Shown: positions 33,747-43,026, counted from the first letter of the stretch. The stretch: DNA of 56,530 bases from JBDTNL01 sp039933785 (GCA_039933785.1 JBDTNL010000021.1:1-56530), one strand, 5' to 3'. A program made the numbers and translations. The notes: generated from the letters alone by a model not told the origin.

Positions 33747-35180
33747 TCATTGCTGCGGAGCCGGTGCCGTTGCAGCAGACGCCGGCCAGCCGCCGCCCAG
33801 CGATTTGAACAGGGTGACGGCCGCCTGGAGCTCATCGCGACGCGCGCCCGAGAGTTGAAGCTCCGCCTGGAACAAGCTGCGCTCGGCATCGAGCACCTCG
33901 AGGTACGAGGAGTCCCCAGCCTCGTACCGTAGAGACGCCAATCGGCGTGCACGGTCGAGAGCTTCGACCTGGCGCGCCAGGGCCTCACGGCGGACCGTGC
34001 CGAGCGCACGAGCCGCCAGCGAGTCCTCGACCTCTGCAAACGCGGTCTGCACGGTTTTCGCGTACCCGGCCAACGCTTGCTTCTCACGCGCCCGCGCCGC
34101 TTCCACCTGACGAGTCACCTTGCCGGCCTGGAAGATCGGCTGCAACAGGCTCGCGGCCGCCTGCCAGATGTTGGTCGGGGTGCTGAACAACCCCGCCAGA
34201 TCCTTGCTCTCGGAGCCGCCGAACGCAGTCAACGAGATACTCGGGAAGTACCCCGCACGCGCCACCGCGATCAGCGCGTGCTGGGCCACGAGGTGCTGCT
34301 CGGCGGCTGCGACGTCGGCCCTTCGCGTCAGCAGGTCAGAGGGCAATCCCGCGGGAACCTCGGGCAGTGTCAGCTGGGTCTCTGGCGCTCGGGCGATCTC
34401 GCCTCCGATCCTCCCGAGCAGGACGGCCAGGCGATCCTCGGTCTGCCGGATGAGAATCTGCAGCGCCGGCGCCGCCGCTTCGGTCGTCGCCAGCTCGGCC
34501 TGCGCCTGCGCGAGGTCGAGCTCGGAGATCGAACCGGCGTCGTAGCGCACCTGCTGCAGTTTCACTGAGTCGACCCGCGAATCGCTGGTGCGCCGGGTGA
34601 CCGCCAGCTGGTGATCGAACGCCAGCAGGTCGATGTACGCATCGACCACATCGGACTGCAAGGCCACCAGAACCGAACGCCGCCCCGCTTCACTGGCGAC
34701 CAACTCGGCCCGCGCCGCCTTCGACGCATTCGCGTAGCGCCCCCAGAAATCGAACTCGTAGGCCAAGTTCGCTGTCGCTCGCACGCGTGTGGTCGTGAGG
34801 TCCGCAGTCGGAGGGAGCTGCGAAGTCTGCTGCGACAGCTTGGACCGAGTGCCGGAGAAACCCAGGTAGACCTCAGGGTAGCGCTCGGCCTGCGTCTCGC
34901 CGTAAAGAGCGCGTGACTCTTCGACCCGAGCCGCGGCGGCCGCGAGGTCCTGGTTGGCCGCCACGGCCTCGTCCATCAAACGGTCGAGGGCCGGGTCTCC
35001 GAACGCCTTCCACCAGGTATCAGAGATCGGCGCGGGAGTCCCTGTCGTGGTGCCGTCATATTTCCCTGGCAGCTTCATCTCGGGGCGCGAGTAGTTCGAA
35101 CCCAGCGTCAGGCAAGCGGAGAGTGAGAGGCCGGCGAGCGCGAGCGCACTGCCTCGAAACGATTGCTGCAGGGTGTTCAT
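33747..35180 (-). CDS. NodT family outer-membrane lipoprotein channel of RND pump
   Basis: 477 residues. Signal peptide ending at the lipobox-like SLSAC (Cys23), so an acylated OprM/NodT-type outer-membrane channel; two outer-membrane efflux repeats follow (LNPQ-type entry replaced by DPALDRLMDEAVAANQDLA). Last gene of tetR-adaptor-permease-channel; the start overlaps the permease stop as ATGA. With its partners it gives a complete three-layer exporter. Confidence 0.92.
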   Translation of the reverse strand: MNTLQQSFRGSALALAGLSLSACLTLGSNYSRPEMKLPGKYDGTTTGTPAPISDTWWKAFGDPALDRLMDEAVAANQDLAAAAARVEESRALYGETQAERYPEVYLGFSGTRSKLSQQTSQLPPTADLTTTRVRATANLAYEFDFWGRYANASKAARAELVASEAGRRSVLVALQSDVVDAYIDLLAFDHQLAVTRRTSDSRVDSVKLQQVRYDAGSISELDLAQAQAELATTEAAAPALQILIRQTEDRLAVLLGRIGGEIARAPETQLTLPEVPAGLPSDLLTRRADVAAAEQHLVAQHALIAVARAGYFPSISLTAFGGSESKDLAGLFSTPTNIWQAAASLLQPIFQAGKVTRQVEAARAREKQALAGYAKTVQTAFAEVEDSLAARALGTVRREALARQVEALDRARRLASLRYEAGDSSYLEVLDAERSLFQAELQLSGARRDELQAAVTLFKSLGGGWPASAATAPAPQQ

Positions 35181-38100
35181 CGCGCGCTCCCTTCTACTGC
35201 GTGTTCTTTGGTTTTCTCGAGCTCCTCACTGTCCGGGCGCTTCTCCCTGGATACCCAAAGGAAGAAGAGCGGAATGAACACCACCGCAACCAGAGTAGCG
35301 ACCAGCATGCCGCCGAGCACGCCGGTACCCATTGAACGCCGGGCGGCCGCGCCGGCGCCGGTCGACAGGGCCAGCGGCAAGACGCCGAGCACGAAGGCGA
35401 GCGAGGTCATGATGATCGGGCGGAAGCGCAACCGCGCCGCCTCGGCGGCCGCTTCGAAGACCGACTTGCCGAGCGCGCGCTGCTGCGAGGCAAACTCGAC
35501 GATTAGAATGGCGTTCTTGGCCGACAGGCCGACCAGAGTCACCAAGCCGATCTGGAAGTAGACGTCGTTGGGCATGCCGCGGAGCGTCACGGCGAGCAGC
35601 GCGCCGACGAAGGCGAACGGGACCGAGAGCAGTACCGCCAGCGGCAGCGACCACTTTTCGTACTGTGCCGCCAGAATCAGGAACACGAACACCATGCCGA
35701 AAAGCAGAACCTGTGCCGAGGTGCCACCCGACTTCTTTTCTTCGTAGGCGCTGCCCGTCCAGGCGATGCCGAAGTCCGGCGGCAGGTCGGCCTTGGCGAT
35801 CTCCTCGACCGCCGCGATGGCCACCGCCGAGCTCACCCCGGGTGCGGGGTTGCCGAGCAGCTTGACCGACGGATAGAGGTTGTAGCGCTCCAGGGTTTCG
35901 GCGCCGCCGCCGTACTGCAAGTCGAGCAGCGAGTCGAGCTGCACCATGTCGCCGCGCGAGGACCGCACGTAGAGTTTCTTCAGGTCCTCGGGCTTCGAGC
36001 GGAAGTTCGCATCCGCCTCCATCTGCACGCGGAAGACGCGGCCGGCCTTGTCGAAGTCGTTCACATAAAGCGATCCGAACGCGGTCTGCAGAGTGGCGAA
36101 GACGTCATCGACCGCGACCCCGAGCGCCTTGGCCTTCTCGCGATCGAGCTTGACGTTGATCTGCGGCGAGTTGGCGCGGAAGAGCGTGTACACGCCGCCG
36201 AAGCGCTTCTTCGGGTCCTGGTTGAGCTTCGCGATCAGTCCTTCCGTTACCTCGGCGAGCCGCGCGGTGTTGCCTTCACCGCGGTTCTGTACGTAGACCT
36301 CGAAACCGCCGGTCGACCCCAGCCCCTCGATAGGCGGCGGGTTGAAGCCCACCACGAAGGCCTCGCGAATGGCGGCGCCGCGGCCGAAGAACCCGCCGAG
36401 CACCGCGTCGACCGAGGACCCGGGACCCTGGCGCTGGTTCCACGGCTTCAACATGACGAAACTCGTCGACCGCGCGCCGTTGCTGCCGCCGCCGATGAAG
36501 TCGAAACCGTTGATGGAGGCCATGTGATCGACCCACGGATCGGCCATGGTCTCCTGCTCGAGCCGTTCGGCGACGGCACGCGTGCGGCTGAGGGTTGCAC
36601 CATCGGGCAACAGCGCGGCGCCGATGAAGTAGCCCTGGTCTTCGCTCGGCACCAGCGCCCCCGGCACTCCGCGAAACAAGAGGACGGCGCTCACCAGCAC
36701 CAACAGGTAGAGCACCGCGCCGAGACCCGGGCGACCGAGCAGCCAGCGCACGACACGCACGAAGTGGCCGGTGCCGTTTTCGAAGCGCTGGTTGAACATC
36801 TTGAAGAAGCCGCGCGGTTCGCGATGCTCGCGCAAGAGCAGCGCGCACATGGCGGGCGACAAAGTGAGAGCGACCAGTCCCGAAATCGAAACCGACATCG
36901 CGACGGTGATTGCGAATTGACGGTAGAGCTGCCCGGCGAGTCCGCCGAGGAAAGCGACCGGCAGGAACACCGAGCACAGGACGAGCACAATGGCGATCAC
37001 CGGCCCGGTAACCTCGGTCATCGAGGCGAAGGCCGCCTCGCGTGCGGTCTTGCCCTCGGTGCGCATGATGCGCTCGGTATTTTCTAGCACCACGATGGCG
37101 TCGTCGACCACGATGCCGATCGAGAGCACGAGGCCGAAGAGTGTGAGCGTGTTGATCGAGAAGCCCAGCGCGTACATGCCGGCGAAGGTGCCGATCAGAG
37201 ACACCGGCACCGCGACCATGGGGATGAGCGTGGCGCGGAAGCTCTGCAGGAACAGATACACCACTAGCAAGACCAGCAGAAGAGCCTGGGCCAGGGTCTT
37301 GAGCACTTCTTCGATCGAGACCTGGACGAAGCGGGTGGTATCGAAGGGAATCTTGTACTCGATACCGGCGGGAAAATGCTGCTTCAGCTCGTCGAGCTGC
37401 TTGATGACGCCGTCAGCGGTCGCCAGTGCGTTGGCGCCGGACTGCAAGAACACGGCGAGAAAGACCGCCTCGTGGCCGTCGAGACGCGCCTCGCTGGCGT
37501 AGTCGCGCGCGCCGAGCTCGATGCGGGCGATGTCACGCAGATGCAGAGCTTGCCCTCCGGCATCGGCTCGCAACACGATGTCGCCGAACTGCTCGGCGGT
37601 CTTCAGCCGGTCTTCGGCGGTGACGGTGTAGGTGAGCTGGAGGTCCGAGCTCGCCGGCTGTTCGCCGATCTTCCCCACCGCGAATTGAGCGTTCTGCTCG
37701 CGCACTGCCGTAGCGACATCGGTCGTGGTGAGACCGTACTGCGCCATCAAGTCGGGGCGCAGCCAGATACGCATCGAGTAGTCACGGGCGCCGAAGATCT
37801 GCACTCCGCCGACACCCTTCACCCGCTTGAGCGGCTCCAAGATGTTGATCGAGGCGTAGTTGGAGAGGAATACCCCGTCGTAGCGCCCACCGGGCGAGCT
37901 CAAGGTGACGATTTGAATGAAGTTGGAGGCCTGCTTCTGCACCGTCACGCCGTTGCGGCGCACTTCCTCGGGCAGGCCGGGCTCGGCGAGCCGCACGCGG
38001 TTGGCGACGTTGTTGGCCGCGAGGTCGACATCGGTGCCGATGTTGAACGTCACCGTGGTGGTGACCAGGCCGCTACTGGTCGAGATCGAGTTGATGTACT

Positions 38101-38329
38101 GCATGCCCTCGACGCCGTTGATCTGCTCTTCGATCGGCGCCGCGACGGTCTTTTGCAACGCTTCGGCGGTGGCTCCCGGGTAGATCGCGGTGACCGTCAC
38201 CTTGGGCGGCGAAATGTCCGGGTACTGCGCGATCGGCAGGTTCTTGATCGCCACCAACCCGCCGAGCAGGATGACGATCGAGACGACGCTGGCAAAGATG
38301 GGACGGCGGATAAAGAAATGGGAAAACAT
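35177..38329 (-). CDS. RND efflux permease, HAE-1 type (AcrB/MexF-like)
   Basis: 1050 residues, the usual length for AcrB. N-terminus MFSHFFIRRPIFASVVSI and the IAQYPDISPP motif are classical; proton-relay D409/D410 in GIVVDDAIVVLENTER align with AcrB D407/D408. Twelve membrane helices, two large periplasmic loops. It drives drugs, dyes or solvents outward using the proton gradient. Six bases separate it from the adaptor; ATGA coupling to the NodT channel. Confidence 0.96.
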   Translation of the reverse strand: MFSHFFIRRPIFASVVSIVILLGGLVAIKNLPIAQYPDISPPKVTVTAIYPGATAEALQKTVAAPIEEQINGVEGMQYINSISTSSGLVTTTVTFNIGTDVDLAANNVANRVRLAEPGLPEEVRRNGVTVQKQASNFIQIVTLSSPGGRYDGVFLSNYASINILEPLKRVKGVGGVQIFGARDYSMRIWLRPDLMAQYGLTTTDVATAVREQNAQFAVGKIGEQPASSDLQLTYTVTAEDRLKTAEQFGDIVLRADAGGQALHLRDIARIELGARDYASEARLDGHEAVFLAVFLQSGANALATADGVIKQLDELKQHFPAGIEYKIPFDTTRFVQVSIEEVLKTLAQALLLVLLVVYLFLQSFRATLIPMVAVPVSLIGTFAGMYALGFSINTLTLFGLVLSIGIVVDDAIVVLENTERIMRTEGKTAREAAFASMTEVTGPVIAIVLVLCSVFLPVAFLGGLAGQLYRQFAITVAMSVSISGLVALTLSPAMCALLLREHREPRGFFKMFNQRFENGTGHFVRVVRWLLGRPGLGAVLYLLVLVSAVLLFRGVPGALVPSEDQGYFIGAALLPDGATLSRTRAVAERLEQETMADPWVDHMASINGFDFIGGGSNGARSTSFVMLKPWNQRQGPGSSVDAVLGGFFGRGAAIREAFVVGFNPPPIEGLGSTGGFEVYVQNRGEGNTARLAEVTEGLIAKLNQDPKKRFGGVYTLFRANSPQINVKLDREKAKALGVAVDDVFATLQTAFGSLYVNDFDKAGRVFRVQMEADANFRSKPEDLKKLYVRSSRGDMVQLDSLLDLQYGGGAETLERYNLYPSVKLLGNPAPGVSSAVAIAAVEEIAKADLPPDFGIAWTGSAYEEKKSGGTSAQVLLFGMVFVFLILAAQYEKWSLPLAVLLSVPFAFVGALLAVTLRGMPNDVYFQIGLVTLVGLSAKNAILIVEFASQQRALGKSVFEAAAEAARLRFRPIIMTSLAFVLGVLPLALSTGAGAAARRSMGTGVLGGMLVATLVAVVFIPLFFLWVSREKRPDSEELEKTKEHAVEGSAR

Positions 38330-38335
38330 GCGTCC

Positions 38336-39535
38336 TCAGTTCCCGCCCGTTGATGGAGCGCCTGGGGTACCGGGGGCGCCAGCGGGGGGTGCGTTGGGAT
38401 CAACGATCACAACCGGAGCTCCCGGCTGCACCTTGACCACGCCGTCCACGATCACCCGATCGCCGGCGGCGAGGCCCGACTCGACGATCCAGTCCTGGCC
38501 CTGCCAGTCGCCCACCGTCACCGGCCGCGCTTCGGCCTTGTTGTCGGCGCCGACCACGAAGACGAACTTGCCCTGCGGGCCCTGCTGAACGGCGCGTTGC
38601 GGCACCAGAATGGCATTCGGGCGCTCGATGCCGAGCAAACGGACGCGCACGAACTGGCCCGGGATGAGAGTCCCGGCGGCGTTGGCGACCTCGGCGCGCA
38701 GGCCGACCGAGCCGGTCGAGCTGTCGATCTGAGAATCGGAGAAATTCACCTTGCCGCGTTCGGGATGCACCGAGCCGTCGGGCAGCACGAGCTCGACCTC
38801 GAGCGCGTCCGTGCCCGGAGAGGTGATCGTCTTCGCGGCGATACCCTTGCGCAAGGTCAGCAAGCCTTGATCCGAATTGCTGAAGCGCACCCAGATCGGC
38901 CGCACCTGCGAGATATGCGTCAGCACGCCAGCGTCACCACTCGGCCCGACCAGGCTACCCTCGGAGTGCTCCGCGCGACTCGAAAGGCCCGAGATCGGCG
39001 CCTCGACCCGCGTGTACGTGAGATCGAGCCGCGCTTGCTCGACGCGCGCCTGCGCCGACAGCGCACCTGCCTTCGCCTCCTCGAGATCCGAGACCGCGTT
39101 GTCGTAGTCCTTTTTGCTCGTCGCGTGCGCGGCGAGCAGCGGCTCCAAACGCGACACATCGCGCGCCGAACGGCCCTCGGCCGCCTTCGCCTGCGCCAGC
39201 GCGGCCTCGGCGGCCTGAAGCTCGGCCCGATAGTTCGCCGGATCGATCTGGAACAGCGACTGCCCCTTCGTCACCGGCCGGCCCTCGTCGTACGTTCGGC
39301 GCAGAAGGATGCCCGCCACCCGGGCACGCACTTCCACTTCGCGCGAGCCCTCGATCCGGCCGGTGAACTCGTAAGGCACCGCCACGGTGCGCGGAGCCAC
39401 GGTCGCAACGGTCACTTGCGGCGCTGGGAAGCCGCCCGGAGGAGGACCGCCGACCTTCTTGCCACAGGCCGCCATGCCGGTCAACGAGAGGACTACGATC
39501 GCGGCCGCGGCCGCCCGGAAACGCCCTGAGTTCAT
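38336..39535 (-). CDS. RND efflux periplasmic adaptor (AcrA-like lipoprotein)
   Basis: 399 residues. Signal peptide with lipidation cysteine C24 (LTGMAACGKK). Lipoyl half-motifs around FTGRIEGSREVEVRARVAGI and YTRVEAPISGLSSRAEHSEG flank an alanine-rich alpha-hairpin; beta-barrel and membrane-proximal domains complete it (VPQRAVQQGPQGKFVFVV). The C-terminal 20 residues are a proline/glycine/alanine-rich tail. ATG at 39535 overlaps the tetR stop as ATGA. Confidence 0.94.
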   Translation of the reverse strand: MNSGRFRAAAAAIVVLSLTGMAACGKKVGGPPPGGFPAPQVTVATVAPRTVAVPYEFTGRIEGSREVEVRARVAGILLRRTYDEGRPVTKGQSLFQIDPANYRAELQAAEAALAQAKAAEGRSARDVSRLEPLLAAHATSKKDYDNAVSDLEEAKAGALSAQARVEQARLDLTYTRVEAPISGLSSRAEHSEGSLVGPSGDAGVLTHISQVRPIWVRFSNSDQGLLTLRKGIAAKTITSPGTDALEVELVLPDGSVHPERGKVNFSDSQIDSSTGSVGLRAEVANAAGTLIPGQFVRVRLLGIERPNAILVPQRAVQQGPQGKFVFVVGADNKAEARPVTVGDWQGQDWIVESGLAAGDRVIVDGVVKVQPGAPVVIVDPNAPPAGAPGTPGAPSTGGN

Positions 39536-40236
39536 TTTGAGCTCCTGCCGCGGCGCGAGGAAGGCCGCGAAGACTTCAGTAGTTGTTTTACGCGTTTCGG
39601 CTCCGCGCTGTATCCGCGCAAGAACACTTCGACCGCGCGCCGGACCTGCAGTCGGGTGCGCGCCTTGTCCGCCCGGATCGGCTCGCCGCAAACCGCCGCC
39701 AGATGACTCTCGCTCTTGACCAGGGCGAAGAAATGCATCGCGGCAATTTCCGGGTCGACCGTTCGCAGGCGCCCGGCCTCGACCTGCGCCGCGAGATAGC
39801 TCGCCATCCGGCCGCTCACGTAGCCTGGACCGGTGCGGATGAGCGCCGCCCGCAGCTCGGGGAAATTGTGCGCCTCGGCAATACACATCCGCTGCCAGCG
39901 CAGTGCATTGGGCGACAGCGCCGCACCGAGGAAGCTCTCGCCGAAACCGCGCAAGGCCTCGTCCAAGGGGCGTGCGTTCACTTCAGACGCGTCGAGACCG
40001 CTCAGCATCTCGGCCGACATCTCGCCGACGATGGCCTCGAACAGGCCTTCCTTCGAGCCGAACATGGCGTACAGCGTGGCCAGCGATCCGCCCGAGCGCT
40101 TGACCACGTCGCCGACGCTGGTCTCGGCGAAACCGCGTTCGAGGAACAAATCGCCGGCGGCCTCCAGCATGGCGCGCCGGCGATTCTCACCGCGCCCGGG
40201 CGGCGCTGCACTAGGCGGACTGCGTTTGGCCTTCAT
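39532..40236 (-). CDS. TetR family repressor of the RND operon
   Basis: 234 residues. Helix-turn-helix at about 20-67 (AMLEAAGDLFLERGFAETSVG, then SLATLYAMFGSKEGLF is the recognition region), C-terminal domain like the AcrR/TetR_C group; basic serine/arginine-rich tail. First gene of its operon, coupled to the adaptor. A strong promoter (TTGACA, 17 bases, TACATT) lies 8 bases from its ATG and is overlapped by a palindromic operator, so it should repress the pump, itself and perhaps the divergent FMN reductase. Confidence 0.92.
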   Translation of the reverse strand: MKAKRSPPSAAPPGRGENRRRAMLEAAGDLFLERGFAETSVGDVVKRSGGSLATLYAMFGSKEGLFEAIVGEMSAEMLSGLDASEVNARPLDEALRGFGESFLGAALSPNALRWQRMCIAEAHNFPELRAALIRTGPGYVSGRMASYLAAQVEAGRLRTVDPEIAAMHFFALVKSESHLAAVCGEPIRADKARTRLQVRRAVEVFLRGYSAEPKRVKQLLKSSRPSSRRGRSSK

Positions 40237-40242
40237 CCGAGC

Positions 40243-40262
40243 GTAATGTAGATTACACTACA
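40243..40262. promoter_or_regulatory. TetR-type operator between tetR and the FMN reductase gene
   Basis: Two interleaved inverted repeats: GTAAT-gtag-ATTAC (40243-40256) and TGTAG-attaca-CTACA (40247-40262). It covers the -10 box and spacer of the tetR promoter, the usual place for a TetR autorepressor, and is much more AT-rich than its surroundings. Confidence 0.7.
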
Positions 40263-40273
40263 GACTCTGTCAA
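40245..40273 (-). promoter_or_regulatory. Promoter of the tetR-RND operon
   Basis: Minus strand: perfect -35 TTGACA (40268-40273), exactly 17 bases, -10 TACATT (40245-40250). The -10 ends 8 bases before the ATG, so the leader is at most a couple of bases. Confidence 0.7.
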
Positions 40274-40294
40274 CCCCAACGATCGGGAGATCTC

Positions 40295-40858
40295 ATGCTC
40301 AAGCTCCACGTGATCATCGTCAGCACCCGGCCGGGACGGGCCGGCGTGCCGGTCGCGAACTGGTTTTTTGAGCGCGCGAAACGGCGCGGTAACTTCGACG
40401 TCACTTTGCTAGACCTCCAGCAGGTGGCGTTGCCGATGTTCGACGAGCCGAGGCATCCGCGATTCGGCCAATACGAGCACGATCACACCAAGGCCTGGAG
40501 CGCGCTCATCGCGCCCGCCGATGCCTTCGTGTTCGTGACCCCGGAGTACAACTACAGCGCGCCGCCGTCGTTGACCAACGCACTGGACTTCCTTTCCGCG
40601 GAGTGGGCGCACAAGCCGGTGGGCTTCGTGAGCTACGGCGGAGTGTCTGGTGGAACGCGCGCGGTGCAGATGGCCAAGCAGACCGTCACGGCGCTCAAGA
40701 TGATGCCGCTCAGCGAGGCGGTCGCGGTCCCCTTCTTTCAGCAGTCGATCGAAAACGGCGTGTTCACGAACGAGCTCCAGGACAAGCCGGCCGACGCGCT
40801 GCTGGACGAGCTGCACCGCTGGGCCGAGGCGCTGAAGACGCTGCGCTCGCGGGCCTAG
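40295..40858 (+). CDS. NADPH-dependent FMN reductase family protein
   Basis: 187 residues, flavodoxin-like fold. STRPGRAG phosphate-binding loop (10-17) and the flavin motif VTPEYNYSAPPSLTNALDFL (near 80-99) mark the NAD(P)H-dependent FMN reductase/quinone or azo reductase group. ATG at 40295 with GGGAG 5-6 bases upstream. Divergent from the tetR-RND operon across a 58-base region holding the operator, so it is probably induced by the same compound; reduction of an aromatic or quinone substrate would fit an efflux partner. Confidence 0.9.
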   Translation: MLKLHVIIVSTRPGRAGVPVANWFFERAKRRGNFDVTLLDLQQVALPMFDEPRHPRFGQYEHDHTKAWSALIAPADAFVFVTPEYNYSAPPSLTNALDFLSAEWAHKPVGFVSYGGVSGGTRAVQMAKQTVTALKMMPLSEAVAVPFFQQSIENGVFTNELQDKPADALLDELHRWAEALKTLRSRA

Positions 40859-40864
40859 AGGGCC

Positions 40865-41824
40865 TCAGGCCACCAGCCACGTACCGTTCCGGCGATCGAG
40901 CGCCTCCGGCAAGTGCTCGATGTCGGTGATCACCGCCGGTTTCTGGGTGGCCTCGACGAAGTCCGCGGCAGCTTCGATCTTCGGGCCCATGCTGCCCGGC
41001 GGGAACTGGCCCTCGGCGAGGAGACGGCGAGCCTCCCGCACCGAGAGTCGAGGGAGCGGGCGGGCGCTCTTCTTGCCGAAGTTTTTCACCACCTGCGGCA
41101 CGCCGGTGAGAATGATCAGCAGGTCCGCCCTCAACTCGCGTGCCAGCAAGGCGGCGGTGCGGTCCTTGTCGATGACCGCTTCGACGCCGCAGACGACGCC
41201 GCTGTCCCGCAGGACCGGAATGCCTCCCCCGCCGCCCGCGATCACCACGTGGCCGTGCGCCAGCAGGTCGCGAAGTGCCGGCACACCCAGAACCTCGAGC
41301 GGGCGTGGGCTCGCCACCACTCGGCGCCACCCTCGGCCCGAGTCCTCGATCATCGGCCAGCCATGCTCGCGCTCCAGCATCTCGGCCCGGGATCGCGGGA
41401 AGAAGGGGCCCACCGGCTTGGACGGATTAGCGAAGCCGGCGTCCTCGCGATCGACCACCACCAGCGAGAGCAGGGTGACCACCTCGCGCGCGATCCCGGC
41501 CAGGGCAAATCGATTGCGGAGAGCGGTCTCGAGCAGGAATCCGACGCTGCCCTCGGTGGCCGCGACCGCGACGTCGAGCGTGCTCGGCGGGATCTTGGTC
41601 GCCGCCTCCTCCATCTGAATCAAAACCTGGCCGACTTGCGGGCCGTTGCCGTGCACGATGACCATGTCGTGATCGCGGCGCGCGAATTCGGCCAGCCAGT
41701 ACGCGGCCGCTTCGGCCCGTAGACGCTGCTCCGCCACCGTGCCGTCGTCGTCCGGCCCGAGCAGGGCATTGCCCCCGAAGGCAACGACGGCAAGGGGGCG
41801 CACCAGCGAGGTTTGTCCAGGCAC
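40865..41824 (-). CDS. arcC: Carbamate kinase
   Basis: 319 residues. Amino-acid-kinase fold; makes ATP from carbamoyl phosphate and ADP or the reverse. Family segments AFGGNALL (15-22), VHGNGPQVG, PSKPVGPFF, HVVIAGGGGGIPV and VIDKDRTAALLA are all present, full length. GTG start at 41824 with no clear ribosome binding site. No arginine deiminase or ornithine carbamoyltransferase gene is adjacent, so the source of carbamoyl phosphate is not shown. It converges with the FMN reductase gene, stops 6 bases apart. Confidence 0.95.
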   Translation of the reverse strand: MPGQTSLVRPLAVVAFGGNALLGPDDDGTVAEQRLRAEAAAYWLAEFARRDHDMVIVHGNGPQVGQVLIQMEEAATKIPPSTLDVAVAATEGSVGFLLETALRNRFALAGIAREVVTLLSLVVVDREDAGFANPSKPVGPFFPRSRAEMLEREHGWPMIEDSGRGWRRVVASPRPLEVLGVPALRDLLAHGHVVIAGGGGGIPVLRDSGVVCGVEAVIDKDRTAALLARELRADLLIILTGVPQVVKNFGKKSARPLPRLSVREARRLLAEGQFPPGSMGPKIEAAADFVEATQKPAVITDIEHLPEALDRRNGTWLVA

Positions 41825-41902
41825 GGGAAGAGTGACGAGCTTGCCGCCGATGCTACACCGCGGCTATGCTCGCGACGACAACCGACTCAAAAGGGGAAAG
41901 TC

Positions 41903-42271
41903 ATGCGCAGCCTGGGACTCATCGCCGGCGGCGTCCTCTGTGCGCTCGCCGTCGCCGCGGGGGCCTTCGGAGCGCATGCCCTGCACGATCGATTGGATGC
42001 TGCCTCCCTGCAGATCTGGGAAACCGCGGCGCGCTACCTGATGTACACCGGACTCGGCCTCCTCGGCATCGGTGCGAGCCAACTGCAGCTGCCTCGGGCG
42101 GGGTTTCTGCTCGCCGAGCTCGCTCTCCTCGCCGGCGGGGTCGTGTTCACCAGCAGCCTGTTCGCGCTCGCGATCGGCGGACCGCGGTGGCTGGGCGCAG
42201 TCACACCGATCGGCGGCGTCGGAATGATCGCCGGCTTCCTGCTCTTTGCCTGGTCCGCCCTGCGCGGCTGA
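41903..42271 (+). CDS. DUF423 small membrane protein
   Basis: 122 residues with four membrane helices. GAFGAHAL near 20-27 and the later ITPIGG-like VTPIGGVGMIAGF are DUF423 signatures (YgdD-like). ATG at 41903 preceded by GGGGA. Inner-membrane protein of unknown role, widely conserved. It stands alone between divergent carbamate kinase and convergent DUF2884-like gene. Confidence 0.9.
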   Translation: MRSLGLIAGGVLCALAVAAGAFGAHALHDRLDAASLQIWETAARYLMYTGLGLLGIGASQLQLPRAGFLLAELALLAGGVVFTSSLFALAIGGPRWLGAVTPIGGVGMIAGFLLFAWSALRG

Positions 42272-42298
42272 GCTCGACCGACGGCGAATCGATTCGAA

Positions 42299-42829
42299 TC
42301 AGTCTTCGACTTCGCAGTGCGCCGCGCGGTCGTGGTCGATCAGCGCGTAGGGCCGAAACTCCTCGACATCGTCGGCGATCCGATCCTGTAGACGGCGCAG
42401 CTTGTTCACATCCCTGCAGAGGTCGCGCGCATCCCGCTTGAGGGTCGCGGCTTTCGCCTCGATTCGCGAGGAGGCGTCGTGGTCGCCGGTCACCATCGCC
42501 GCCAGCGCCTCGCCCACCGCGCGAATGCCGATTCCCGCACCCTGGATGCCGATCTCTACGGCACGCTGCACGATGCCGTGAACCTTGGCGTTGTATTGCG
42601 CCAGGAGCAGGCGATCCCGCGCCTCGACCGCAATCAGGCGGCCGCCGATTCGAAGCTCCCCGAGCGAGGAAATCTCCGCCACCGGGCCTTCGGATGGGGT
42701 GAGCACGACCCGGTCGCCCTCGATCTCCATGTCACTGCCGGTCGAAAACGAGAAGTGCGAGGCCGAGGCGACGCCAGCGACCAGGGTGAGCGACAGAGCG
42801 AGAGACGCAACGGTCAGATGGCGGCGCAT
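42299..42829 (-). CDS. Secreted DUF2884/YggN-like protein
   Basis: 176 residues. Signal peptide 1-23 (MRRHLTVAS start, cleavage near VASAS). Mature part begins with a beta-rich stretch (MEIEGDRVVLT, LRIGGRLIAVEARDRLLLAQYN), then helices, resembling periplasmic DUF2884 proteins; the match is from pattern only. Ends acidic and contains two cysteines that could pair. ATG at 42829 has GGAGG 5 bases upstream, which decides it over an in-frame ATG at 42943. Function unknown. Confidence 0.65.
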   Translation of the reverse strand: MRRHLTVASLALSLTLVAGVASASHFSFSTGSDMEIEGDRVVLTPSEGPVAEISSLGELRIGGRLIAVEARDRLLLAQYNAKVHGIVQRAVEIGIQGAGIGIRAVGEALAAMVTGDHDASSRIEAKAATLKRDARDLCRDVNKLRRLQDRIADDVEEFRPYALIDHDRAAHCEVED

Positions 42830-43026
42830 GGGAACCTCCGGATCAGGTCGGTCATTCGATCGAAGCGAGCGACAGAAGCGAGCGATTGAGCCACGGGTTG
42901 CTCTACGGCGGGCCTCGTCGCCGAGTTTCAACTCGGTTGCCATTCGTTACATGGCCGCAAACATGGCGCAACCCGGAACCGGCATCCTCCGCCAAGTGCA
43001 CTCACTTCCCAGAGGAGGGATCGAAG

